NCBI GenBank assembly: GCA_021776465.1
Contig: JAJFFU010000122.1
Span: 1 to 53,167 of the forward strand
DNA: 53,167 nt
Source: Parvularculaceae bacterium
GTDB lineage: Bacteria; Pseudomonadota; Alphaproteobacteria; Caulobacterales; Parvularculaceae
Direction: 5' to 3'
Position numbers and translations under genes: made by a program
Shown: positions 7,475-14,907 of the stretch, one piece after another
Position numbering within the stretch: position 1 is the first letter of the stretch
Layout of the letters: each line of letters opens with the position of its first letter
Notes under the pieces: model-generated
Database searches by the model: none
Seen by the model: only the letters and a program-made list of their open reading frames with translations
Told to the model about the DNA's origin: nothing

Positions 7475-7810
7475 ACATTAGTCATTGGACCATCTGTGGA
7501 ATTTTGGGTCGGGGTTTACCCCGCCGCAAAAGAACAGAGCTCCGGCATGGCCGCGCCTGATGTCTTTAGCGCCGTGATTACAGCTGTTGAGGTTTCATGA
7601 TCTCACCGCCACTGGGAACGAAGGTGTTGTATGCGGTCGAGATCACCGCCATGCGCTGAGGTTTGATGGACTATCGGCGCAAATTGAGGCGTTGTTTCCG
7701 CTCCATCCTACGTCCCGAAGCGTGTTAGTGTTCAGGGGGCGTTCCGGCGACTGGCCAATGGTGTTATGGTGGGATTGGTAAGGCGCATGTTTGCTCCACG
7801 AGTACATGCC
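7475..7810 (+). mobile_element. Degenerate IS66-family remnant (orf1 end and orf2 start)
   Basis: From ATG 7597 the frame reads MISPPLGTKVLYAVEITAMR and then stops. After a frameshift it continues as RFDGLSAQIEALF, SRSVLVFRGRSGD and VLWWDW, then a stop and GACLLHEY. This is the IS66 Orf2 (TnpB) pattern 'T-x-M-R-x-G-F-D-G-L-S-A ... V-F-x-G-R-R-G-D ... K-x-L-W-W-D-G'. The open frame before it (about 7475-7600) ends in TGA inside the ATGA that starts orf2, the translational coupling expected between IS66 orf1 and orf2. Neither reading frame is functional and no transposase (orf3) or inverted ends are seen. It is a scar directly in front of the S41 peptidase gene. The stretch 7300-7474 holds no gene that I can see. 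Confidence 0.62.
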
Positions 7811-7846
7811 CTGCCCGGACGGTCACAAATAGGAGGATCTCAGATC

Positions 7847-8863
7847 ATGAAAGCATCACTCAAAATAGCAGGTGCTGGCATAATCGCTTGCGTGATGGCG
7901 ATGACAAATGGCGCCGCGCAAGATTCGAAAACGCCGACGTCCGATTACTTGGCTGTCGCTGCAGCCATCGACGAAACAATGCGCGCCTATCATTACAATC
8001 CGGCGGAGCTCGCCGCCGCCCCTTATCAGGAAGTTGTGGGCAAGGTTACAGCGCTTGCAGAAACTGCGCAGGATGACGAAACATTTGTGACCGGATTTAC
8101 AGAGATTTGGAAAGAAGGCCCGTTTTCTCATGTCCAGTTAAGCAAGGCGGCGCAAAGCGCGGAAGAGCTTGCGGCCTATCTAGACAATATTCGCATTGGC
8201 GGCGGCGGCGCCGTTCTTTCCTGGCAAGACAATACCGCAATCCTTACGGTCGATACGATGATGGGGCTCGATACGATCGAGGAAATTGACGCCGCCTATG
8301 AAACAATTGCCGAACAGGGCGCGGAAAAACTGATTATCGACTTGCGTAACAATGGCGGCGGCGCCTTCGCTGTGCGTCCCCTGGTAAACCATTTGACGGA
8401 CAAGGCGTTTATCGCCGGCGGTTTTGTATCGCAGCCATGGAATGCAAAACATACCCGTGCGCCGAAACTGAAAGACATGAAAAAAGTCGCCCCCTGGGAA
8501 GGCTGGTCGATCCGCGCCTTCTGGAAAGACGCTCAGGAAAATGCGTTGACTGTCGTGCAGTTTGAATCAGACGAACCGGTCTATGATGGGCCTGTCTTTG
8601 TTCTCATCAGCGCGCGCACAGCAAGCGCTGCGGAACTGGCGGCGGATGCTCTGAAAGTTTCAGGTCGCGCCGTCATTGTCGGCGAAAAAACCGCGGGCCA
8701 AATGCTGTCACAGAAAATCTATGATATTCCGGGCGGCTTTCACTTAAACTTGCCGATTGCGGATTATTATTCAGCGGCGCATGGCCGTATTGAAGGCGCT
8801 GGCGTTACGCCGGATATTTCAGCGCCTGCAGCCGACGCTTTAGAGGTGGCGTTAAGCCAATAA
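7847..8863 (+). CDS. Exported S41-family (tail-specific type) peptidase
   Basis: A 338-residue protein with a signal peptide (KASLKIAGAGIIACVMAMTN, cleavage near the AAQ at about 25) and a C-terminal S41 peptidase domain. The strand-helix LIIDLRNNGGG is the family's oxyanion-region motif. The nucleophile is S260 (TASAAELAADAL) and the general base is K281 (VGEKTAGQ), the Ser-Lys dyad of tail-specific proteases and interphotoreceptor-retinoid-binding-like peptidases. No PDZ domain is evident, so it is nearer to the short IRBP-like group. The start at 7847 has AGGAGG 10 bases upstream; an earlier in-frame start would lie inside the IS66 remnant. It stands alone, and its link to the redox cluster is only adjacency. 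Confidence 0.85.
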   Translation: MKASLKIAGAGIIACVMAMTNGAAQDSKTPTSDYLAVAAAIDETMRAYHYNPAELAAAPYQEVVGKVTALAETAQDDETFVTGFTEIWKEGPFSHVQLSKAAQSAEELAAYLDNIRIGGGGAVLSWQDNTAILTVDTMMGLDTIEEIDAAYETIAEQGAEKLIIDLRNNGGGAFAVRPLVNHLTDKAFIAGGFVSQPWNAKHTRAPKLKDMKKVAPWEGWSIRAFWKDAQENALTVVQFESDEPVYDGPVFVLISARTASAAELAADALKVSGRAVIVGEKTAGQMLSQKIYDIPGGFHLNLPIADYYSAAHGRIEGAGVTPDISAPAADALEVALSQ

Positions 8864-9227
8864 CGCGGCAGTCATCAGTGGAGGTTGGATGAATTCATTG
8901 AGCTAGACCCATTCAGCTGCACGCGACCCGAATGCGCATACGTGCGAATTCCGTCGCATCGTAACGGGTGGTTTCAGACGCTGCTCTCTGGCCTAGGGCG
9001 CATGTTCAATGTCGCCTCGGCGGTGCATCGCAATTGCGTCGCCAGTGCGAACAGAATTTTATTAGTTTAGCAACTCAACAAAGTGTCAATAGCAAAGTTA
9101 TGCATCTGGAAAACTGATTTTACTCCATCGCTTTAGCGAAAATCAGATTACATTTGTCCGGGTTGAATGGGGCGCTGCAAATGGCGATTCTAAAGTATAA
9201 TCGGTTGCACCCGAGGAGGATCAAAAA
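8864..9227. other. Intergenic stretch with a hairpin, before the RidA gene
   Basis: No convincing gene. A short open frame at 8885-9070 has no family resemblance. A hairpin with an 8-bp stem (CTGATTTT 9114-9121 with AAAATCAG 9139-9146) encloses a second small hairpin (CGC TTTA GCG). It could act in termination or regulation. A strong GAGGAGG ribosome-binding site at the right end serves the gene at 9228. Confidence 0.45.
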
Positions 9228-9677
9228 ATGGGTAAGTCCGTCGTTTACTCGACGCCGCAGGATGTCATGGCGCCGATTGGTCCATATAATCATATTTCAA
9301 TATCTGGAAATTTCATTTGGATAGGCGCAGTCGCGGGAGTGAACCCGTTTACTGGACAGCTTGTCGACTCCGGTATCGCAGGACAAACGACCCAGATCAT
9401 CGGTTCGTTCGACACAATGTTGCGGTCAGTCGAAGCAAGTCTCGATAATATTCTTCACATCAACGTCTTTCTTAAAGACATGGCGGATTTTGCCGCAATG
9501 AATGCCGCTTATGAAGAAGCAATGGATGGTCGAAAACCGCCGCGCACAGCAAAACCGGACATAAAAGCGTGGCGTGATCGTTGTTATCTAATTGTACAAC
9601 CATCAGCAAGACTAGTTTGCAACGCTCAAACAAGTTCAGCATCAGTCATAATTTCAATAATGACAGGGCCGTTATAG
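9228..9677 (+). CDS. RidA-family imine deaminase homologue with altered C-terminus
   Basis: A 149-residue RidA/YjgF/UK114-type protein. It is collinear with the intact paralogue at 15772 (PIGPYNHISISGNFIWIGAV, then a GVNPFTGQL turn and the HINVFLKDMADFAAMN helix) up to the substrate-carboxylate arginine, R106 in both. After R106 the usual final strands (C-I-A-V-x-x-L-P-x-G-A-x-L) are replaced by about 43 unrelated residues. The reading frame runs 52 bp into the 3' end of the convergent Rieske-ThDP gene. RidA proteins are trimeric enamine/imine hydrolases, and the last strands contribute to the trimer interface and active site. This copy may therefore be damaged, or altered in function. It has a strong GAGGAGG ribosome-binding site. 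Confidence 0.75.
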   Translation: MGKSVVYSTPQDVMAPIGPYNHISISGNFIWIGAVAGVNPFTGQLVDSGIAGQTTQIIGSFDTMLRSVEASLDNILHINVFLKDMADFAAMNAAYEEAMDGRKPPRTAKPDIKAWRDRCYLIVQPSARLVCNAQTSSASVIISIMTGPL

Positions 9678-11614
9678 TCGATGCCTCGCTGTAATTCAGT
9701 TTCAAGCGCTGCCGCATCAGTAACGCGAATACCTAAGCCGCCGCAGGATTGTGCAAACTCAGCAAAATTTGGATTATGCAACGAGGTTTGCCAGACTGGC
9801 CATTCGCCGCCGCGCTGTTCCTTCGAAATTTTGCCAAGCTCGCCATTGTTCATTAGTATGTGGGTTATATCCATGCCGTATTTCACGGCGGTCGTAAATT
9901 CCATGGCGTACTGACCAAAGCCGCCGTCTCCGGATATGGAAATGACTTTCCGGCCTCGAAATTCCTCAAAATCTTGCGTTGCCGCCCAGGCGCCCATGGC
10001 CGCCGGAAATCCGAATCCGATCGAGCCAAGATACCCTGACATCAGAATGCGTTGTCCGCACGGTTCAAAATATCGCCCGAAGGAATATGTGTTGTTTCCG
10101 ACATCGACGGGTATGACTGCGTCGCCCGGAGCCACTTTTGTGAGTGCGGCGAACACTGAAGCAGCGTTTATGCCTTTGCCGCGATTGTCGGCGAGGCGGC
10201 GTTCCTTTTCTCGCCGCCATATCGCCCATCTTTCAGAAATCTCTTTTCGTTGGTCGGTGGCGGAACGTTTGGCCGGTGCTTTCTTAGCCATCCCTTTCAA
10301 AGTTTCACCGATTTCCCCCCAAACAGGCAATGCAACGGGGTGCCCTTTGCCGAGATGCATACGGTCAAAGTCGAACTGCACAATCGGCTTTGAAGGTTCA
10401 ATGCCGGTATGATGCGAAAAGGATGCGCCTATAGCGATGATCAAATCGCACTCATTCATGAACCAAGAGGCGATAGGCGTGCCGGAGCGGCCAAGAACGC
10501 CGCCGGCCAAGGGGTGTGTATCCGGAATTTGCCCTTTGGCTTTGAACGTCGTCAGCACGGGGCAGTTCAAGTCTTCTGCGAGACTAATGACTGCCTCCAT
10601 CGATTCTCGCGCGCCATAGCCTACAACGATAAGCGGGCGTTTGGCGCTATGTATTCTCTTAACTGTGGCATCGATCACACCTTCTGTCGGCACCATGAGC
10701 GCCGGAACAAGCCGCCCCGACGGGCTCCCCGCTTTATCGTTCGCTGCGGGAAGCGTTTGCGCATCGTCCGGAAAAATCATGACTGAAACGTCGCGTTCGA
10801 CGAGGGCGGTTTTCATGGCCAGAGATGTGGTTTCGCCGTAATTCGATGCGTGGAGAACAAGACCGTTGAATTTTGCAAGTGGTGCGAATGCGCTGTGAAG
10901 GTCGATGTCCTGAAAAGCAAACGGCGAGAAAACTTGCACTTGCACTTGCCCTGCGCAGGCGACAACGGGCGCGCGGTCAACTTTGGCGTCCCAGAGACCG
11001 GTCATCAAATTCGTGGCGCCGGGACCGGCGATGGAGAGGCACGCGGCGGGTTTTCCGGACAGTTTCGCATAGCCAGAACAAGCAAACGCCGCCGCGCCTT
11101 CATGACGTATGCCAATATAAGAGATGTTGCCTGCTTCTTCCTGCCGTCGAAACGCATCAGCGAGTCCAAGGTTTGAATGCCCGACCATGCCGAAGACGCG
11201 CTTTAATCCCCAATTGACCATCGTTTCTGCAACCACGTCCGTTGATGTACGGACATGTTCAGGTTCAGGAGGCAATCCTACGTAAACGCCATCGTCACGA
11301 ACCTCGACCGGGAAAGTCTCCTGTCCGGAATCCTCGTGACCACCGGGCGGTTTGCCAGTCAACGGATCAAAGTCCCACCCATGCCAGGGGCATCGAATCC
11401 AACATTTTCCGCCTTCGCCCTTTTCAATGGAACCTTCCCCCAAGGGGCCGCCCTGATGCGGACAGCGATTATCCATTGCTGCGTACTGCCCATCAAAATG
11501 CACGAGAGCGAGAGTCTTAATACCAGCGGTCACGCTCATCACGCGGCCATCCGCTAGCTGGTCTTTAGCCGCGACACGATGCCAACGGAGTTTTTTTGAT
11601 GGCGCATCAGTCAT
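9626..11614 (-). CDS. Rieske [2Fe-2S] - thiamine diphosphate-dependent enzyme fusion
   Basis: A 662-residue protein. Residues 1-115 are a complete Rieske ferredoxin domain with C51-x-H53 and C75-x-x-H78. From about 122 follows a full ThDP enzyme of the acetolactate synthase/pyruvate oxidase superfamily. Its N-terminal Pyr domain has the cofactor-activating E172 (RHEGAAAFA), then comes a central domain, and its C-terminal PP domain has G562-D-G and N589-N590 of the ThDP/Mg motif. The family normally has no Rieske domain, so the fusion suggests that electrons from an oxidised ThDP intermediate are passed to, or drawn from, the iron-sulfur cluster. The substrate is unknown; a 2-oxo acid is likely. 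There is no signal peptide. It is transcribed divergently from the glutamate-synthase-like operon, and its 3' end overlaps the RidA gene. Confidence 0.9.
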   Translation of the reverse strand: MTDAPSKKLRWHRVAAKDQLADGRVMSVTAGIKTLALVHFDGQYAAMDNRCPHQGGPLGEGSIEKGEGGKCWIRCPWHGWDFDPLTGKPPGGHEDSGQETFPVEVRDDGVYVGLPPEPEHVRTSTDVVAETMVNWGLKRVFGMVGHSNLGLADAFRRQEEAGNISYIGIRHEGAAAFACSGYAKLSGKPAACLSIAGPGATNLMTGLWDAKVDRAPVVACAGQVQVQVFSPFAFQDIDLHSAFAPLAKFNGLVLHASNYGETTSLAMKTALVERDVSVMIFPDDAQTLPAANDKAGSPSGRLVPALMVPTEGVIDATVKRIHSAKRPLIVVGYGARESMEAVISLAEDLNCPVLTTFKAKGQIPDTHPLAGGVLGRSGTPIASWFMNECDLIIAIGASFSHHTGIEPSKPIVQFDFDRMHLGKGHPVALPVWGEIGETLKGMAKKAPAKRSATDQRKEISERWAIWRREKERRLADNRGKGINAASVFAALTKVAPGDAVIPVDVGNNTYSFGRYFEPCGQRILMSGYLGSIGFGFPAAMGAWAATQDFEEFRGRKVISISGDGGFGQYAMEFTTAVKYGMDITHILMNNGELGKISKEQRGGEWPVWQTSLHNPNFAEFAQSCGGLGIRVTDAAALETELQRGIDYNGPVIIEIMTDAELV

Positions 11615-11834
11615 GATGAAAAATTCCTTCGGGAGTCGCGTTCATATGAGATTCATGCCGAAAATGCATTTCACCAAAACCCATCTCAGAAATTATGCTG
11701 ATTTGGGTCAAGATGATGATTCGTGCGTCCTCGGACATTTGCATTTTAAAGCGCAGTTACTAGGATGGCGCAAATCAATTATGGCGACGGCCCTAGCTCG
11801 TCTGAGCCCGCCATACCAAGCATGAGATATAGAA
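11615..11834. promoter_or_regulatory. Divergent promoter region of the Rieske cluster
   Basis: This 220-bp stretch separates the divergent Rieske-ThDP and Rieske-glutamate-synthase-like genes and must hold both promoters. An imperfect inverted repeat (CCCATCTCAG 11680-11689 with CTGATTTGGG 11698-11707, 8 of 10 matching, 8-base centre) is a candidate operator. I cannot assign -35/-10 boxes with confidence. Confidence 0.4.
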
Positions 11835-13457
11835 ATGTGCCAAAAATGGATCTCTGTCGCTAAATGGTCTGAGTTGGAGGATCGTCAGCCAGCCTACGGC
11901 CTGGTCGGCGAAGTCGATCTGGTTATCGTCCGTCATGACGAAAAGGTATCAGTCCTATATGGGCGATGCTTGCACCGTGGAGCGTTGCTCGCGGATGGCC
12001 ATATCGATGGCGATAACCTGATCTGCGGGTTGCATAATTGGGACTATCGTCTTGATACGGGCGTTAGCGAATATAACAATCATGAAGTATTGCAAAAATT
12101 CTCTACGAGAATAGAAGGCGGAAAGGTCTTCGTCGATGAAGACGAGATCAGTTTGTGGTCGAAAGACCATCCGCAACCGTTTCATCGCGACGAATATCTC
12201 GGGCTATACGCCGACACGCATCCGGAGCCGGAAGAACCGCATGTCGGCCTGATCCAGGGGTATGCGCGTGACGGTCTGTCCAAAACCGGTCATCATGGCG
12301 TTGCGGCGGCGATGGGTGTGCCCAGGGACGACGTACCAAGCTGGGATGATATTCAGTTCATTACTGCGCAACTCCATCGTGTCCCATTGCTTGACGATGA
12401 GGCTGTAGAAACGTCTACGATCATCGGGCCAGGTGCTAAAAAGCCTCTAAAGTTGGACATTCCGCTTTTTGTTTCAGACATGAGCTTTGGCGCGTTGTCG
12501 CGGGAAGCCAAAATAGCGCTCGCTAAAGGCGCCGAAAAAGCTGGAACCGGCATTTGCGCGGGAGAAGGCGGTTCGCTTGACGAAGAACGGCGCGCGAATA
12601 GCCGTTATTTTTATGAGCTGGCGTCAGCGCGATTCGGATTTTCATGGGACAAGGTTCGCGAATCCGCGGCGTTTCATTTCAAGGGCGGTCAGGGCGCAAA
12701 AACGGGTACCGGCGGACATCTGCCTGGCGCGAAAGTCACCGATGAGATTGCAAAAGTCCGCGGCCTTAAACCTGGCGAGGATGCAATATCACCCTCTCGT
12801 TTTCCTGAATGGACAGAGCCGGCTCAGTTTCAAGATTTTGCAGAAGAGGTTCGCGAAAAGACCGGCGGGATTCCCATCGGATTTAAGTTGTCGGCGCAGC
12901 ATATTGAAAAAGACATTGATGCAGCGCTGGAAATCGGCGTTGACTATATCATTCTAGATGGTCGCGGCGGCGGCACTGGGGCGGCCCCGGTGATTTTTCG
13001 CGATAATATTTCTGTTCCGACAATTCCGGCCTTGGCGCGTGCGCGTCGGCATCTTGATAGATCCGGTGCCAGTCAAGTTTCGCTCATTGCAACGGGCGGT
13101 CTGCGAAAACCTGCAGACTTTGCCAAAGCGATGGCGTTGGGGGCGGATGCTGTCGCGCTTTCCAATGCGCCAATGCAAGCTATCGGCTGCCTTGGCATGC
13201 GCGCCTGCCATACGAACAATTGTCCGGTGGGGATAGCGACACAAAAGGAAAATCTGCGGGTGCGACTAGAGGTCGAGATTTCTGCAACGCGGCTTGCGAA
13301 CTTCTTTGAGGCGGCGACCGAACTGATGACGCTGCTTGCGCGGGCCTGCGGGCATCGCAGCCTTTCGGACTTTTCTCCCGACGATCTGACGACATTCAAA
13401 CGCGATATGGCAGAACTATCCGGCGTCGCTTTTGGCGGCGCAGGAGAGTGCTCATGA
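11835..13457 (+). CDS. Rieske [2Fe-2S] - FMN/3Fe-4S glutamate-synthase-like fusion
   Basis: A 540-residue protein. Residues 1-110 form a Rieske domain (C45-x-H47, C64-x-x-H67). Residues from about 150 are the FMN-binding (beta/alpha)8 domain of glutamate synthase (GltB2/archaeal type): MSFGALSREAKIALAKGAEK, then GEGG, then KGGQGAKTGTGGHLPG, GRGGGTGAAP, and the 3Fe-4S cysteines C452, C458 and C463 (C-x5-C-x4-C, followed by PVGIATQ). The glutaminase domain and GltD-type NADPH subunit are absent. Known relatives reduce 2-iminoglutarate or make N-methylglutamate. Here the Rieske domain probably delivers or accepts electrons in place of GltD (inference). The gene starts a tight operon: its TGA overlaps the next ATG. 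No strong ribosome-binding site is visible before ATG 11835. Confidence 0.9.
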   Translation: MCQKWISVAKWSELEDRQPAYGLVGEVDLVIVRHDEKVSVLYGRCLHRGALLADGHIDGDNLICGLHNWDYRLDTGVSEYNNHEVLQKFSTRIEGGKVFVDEDEISLWSKDHPQPFHRDEYLGLYADTHPEPEEPHVGLIQGYARDGLSKTGHHGVAAAMGVPRDDVPSWDDIQFITAQLHRVPLLDDEAVETSTIIGPGAKKPLKLDIPLFVSDMSFGALSREAKIALAKGAEKAGTGICAGEGGSLDEERRANSRYFYELASARFGFSWDKVRESAAFHFKGGQGAKTGTGGHLPGAKVTDEIAKVRGLKPGEDAISPSRFPEWTEPAQFQDFAEEVREKTGGIPIGFKLSAQHIEKDIDAALEIGVDYIILDGRGGGTGAAPVIFRDNISVPTIPALARARRHLDRSGASQVSLIATGGLRKPADFAKAMALGADAVALSNAPMQAIGCLGMRACHTNNCPVGIATQKENLRVRLEVEISATRLANFFEAATELMTLLARACGHRSLSDFSPDDLTTFKRDMAELSGVAFGGAGECS

Positions 13458-13684
13458 TAGTTGGGGAGATGATTGTCATTGGTCTTGGCGTCTGGTTTGG
13501 TCTTGGCGGCGTGATTGCTTTGATTTTTCTTAGCTTCGGCGTTTCGCGGATTGATGAAGCAGCAAAAGGCGCTAGTTTTCTCTTTCGATCAATGATTTTT
13601 CTCGGCTGTACGATATTGTGGCCGGTGGTTCTCTTTCGTTGGTTTTCCGGTGATAAAATTAACGAGCAGAATGAGGAATCATAA
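13454..13684 (+). CDS. Small two-helix membrane protein
   Basis: A 76-residue protein with two hydrophobic segments (about residues 5-28 and 42-61) and a polar C-terminus ending in N-E-E-S. I chose ATG 13454 because it overlaps the stop of the preceding gene (ATGA) and has AGGAG at 13442-13446; an in-frame GTG at 13448 is less likely. I do not recognise the family. Its place between the Rieske-glutamate-synthase-like gene and the haem/Rieske membrane gene suggests a small subunit or assembly factor of a membrane-bound redox complex. Confidence 0.75.
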   Translation: MIVGEMIVIGLGVWFGLGGVIALIFLSFGVSRIDEAAKGASFLFRSMIFLGCTILWPVVLFRWFSGDKINEQNEES

Positions 13685-13840
13685 ATGAAGAGACCTCATC
13701 GGCGTATGCATCTTTTCGCCTGGTTAATTCTCGGCCCGACGATTCTGGCTATGGGAATCTTCGCTTGGCTGCAGCGCCCCGAAACCCCGTATGCCGACAT
13801 TCCGGACATAATAGAAGACGATAAATCGAGCTTGGATTAG
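13685..13840 (+). CDS. Very small single-pass membrane protein
   Basis: A 51-codon reading frame starts directly after the stop of the preceding gene (TAA then ATG) and ends 2 bases before the next gene. It has a positively charged start (M-K-R-P-H-R-R), one membrane segment (about residues 9-29, LFAWLILGPTILAMGIFAWL) and an acidic tail (P-Y-A-D-I-P-D-I-I-E-D-D-K). No gap is left in the operon if it is real, and the charge pattern is that of an N-in, C-out small membrane subunit. It is easily missed because of its size. No family is recognised. Confidence 0.72.
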   Translation: MKRPHRRMHLFAWLILGPTILAMGIFAWLQRPETPYADIPDIIEDDKSSLD

Positions 13841-13842
13841 TT

Positions 13843-14907
13843 ATGGGCCATCAATACAAGGCAGTGCAATGGAACGGCAACAAAGTCGTTTATGACATTT
13901 ATGTCCTCGGGTTTATCGCGCTATTTGTCGGCGTTTTCATGTTTGTCGGATTGCAAACATATGAAAGCGGCCACCGGGCTGACCCGGTCGTTCTAGCTAT
14001 CAGGGCGTTGGGTACGACAGCCTTCATGCTGCTTACGATAATCCTCGCTATCGGACCGCTCGCACGTCTGAACAAGAGGTTTTTGCCGTTGCTTTATAAC
14101 CGGCGTCACTTTGGCGTTTTGACATTCCTTGTGGCGTCTGCCCATTTCGGTCTGGCGCTCTTTTGGTATCATGGCGGCGGGCCATTGAATCCGCTTGTGT
14201 CGTTGTTTTCTTCAAACCCGCTTTACGATTCCATTCCTGGCTTTCCGTTCGAAGTTCTAGGCTTCGTCGCATTCCTCATAATGATGACGATGGCGGCGAC
14301 AAGCCATGATTTCTGGCTAAACAACTTGGCTGCGCCGGTCTGGAAGGCGCTGCATATGCTCATCTATCCGGCCTATGCGCTTTTGGTGATGCATGTTGTG
14401 CTTGGCGCTCTAATGACAGAAAAATCCATGGTTTATCCGGCCATGACGGCGGCGGCCTTTATCGCCGTCACACTGCTTCACTTAATCGCCGGTACGCGTG
14501 AGTGGCGCGCCGACAACGGCATGAAATCTTTGAAATCCAAAGGCTGGATCGATATTTGCGCACCGGACGACATTGCCGATAATCGTGCTGTGATTGCGCC
14601 TTTGCCAAAGGGTGATCGCATCGCCGTCTTTCGTTACAACGGAAAGATATCTGCAGTAACCAACGCGTGCCGACATCAAAACGGCCCTCTTGGAGAAGGC
14701 CGTATTATCGACGGCTGCATCACATGTCCGTGGCATGGCTGGCAATACCGGCCAAACGACGGCGTTTCGCCGCCGCCTTTTACGGAAAAGATTTCGACCT
14801 ACAGCGTTAAAATTGAAAATGGGCGCGTGCTTGTCGATCCAAAATCGAATCCGCCCGGAACGCATGTTGAACCTGCGGTTATTCCTGCAGGCGGAGGCGA
14901 GGCATGA
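13843..14907 (+). CDS. Ferric-reductase-like haem membrane domain fused to Rieske domain
   Basis: A 354-residue protein. The first two thirds hold about six membrane helices of the ferric-reductase/MsrQ (YedZ) type. Paired histidines 12-13 residues apart, in RRHFGVLTFLVASAHF and in HMLIYPAYALLVMHVVL, are the expected haem-b ligands. The C-terminal 120 residues form a Rieske [2Fe-2S] domain with C276-x-H278 and C295-x-x-H298. A haem-containing membrane core joined to a Rieske cluster implies electron transfer between the membrane (or quinone pool) and soluble partners, here most simply the two Rieske-fused enzymes encoded beside it. It overlaps the next gene by 4 bases (ATGA). Confidence 0.88.
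   Translation: MGHQYKAVQWNGNKVVYDIYVLGFIALFVGVFMFVGLQTYESGHRADPVVLAIRALGTTAFMLLTIILAIGPLARLNKRFLPLLYNRRHFGVLTFLVASAHFGLALFWYHGGGPLNPLVSLFSSNPLYDSIPGFPFEVLGFVAFLIMMTMAATSHDFWLNNLAAPVWKALHMLIYPAYALLVMHVVLGALMTEKSMVYPAMTAAAFIAVTLLHLIAGTREWRADNGMKSLKSKGWIDICAPDDIADNRAVIAPLPKGDRIAVFRYNGKISAVTNACRHQNGPLGEGRIIDGCITCPWHGWQYRPNDGVSPPPFTEKISTYSVKIENGRVLVDPKSNPPGTHVEPAVIPAGGGEA

Noticed and set aside
8885-9070. 61-codon plus-strand frame before the RidA gene
   Set aside because: GTG start without ribosome-binding site; composition not protein-like.
9626-14907. Rieske oxygenase (ring-hydroxylating) system
   Set aside because: None of the three Rieske proteins has the mononuclear-iron catalytic domain; partners are a ThDP enzyme, a GltS domain and a haem membrane domain.
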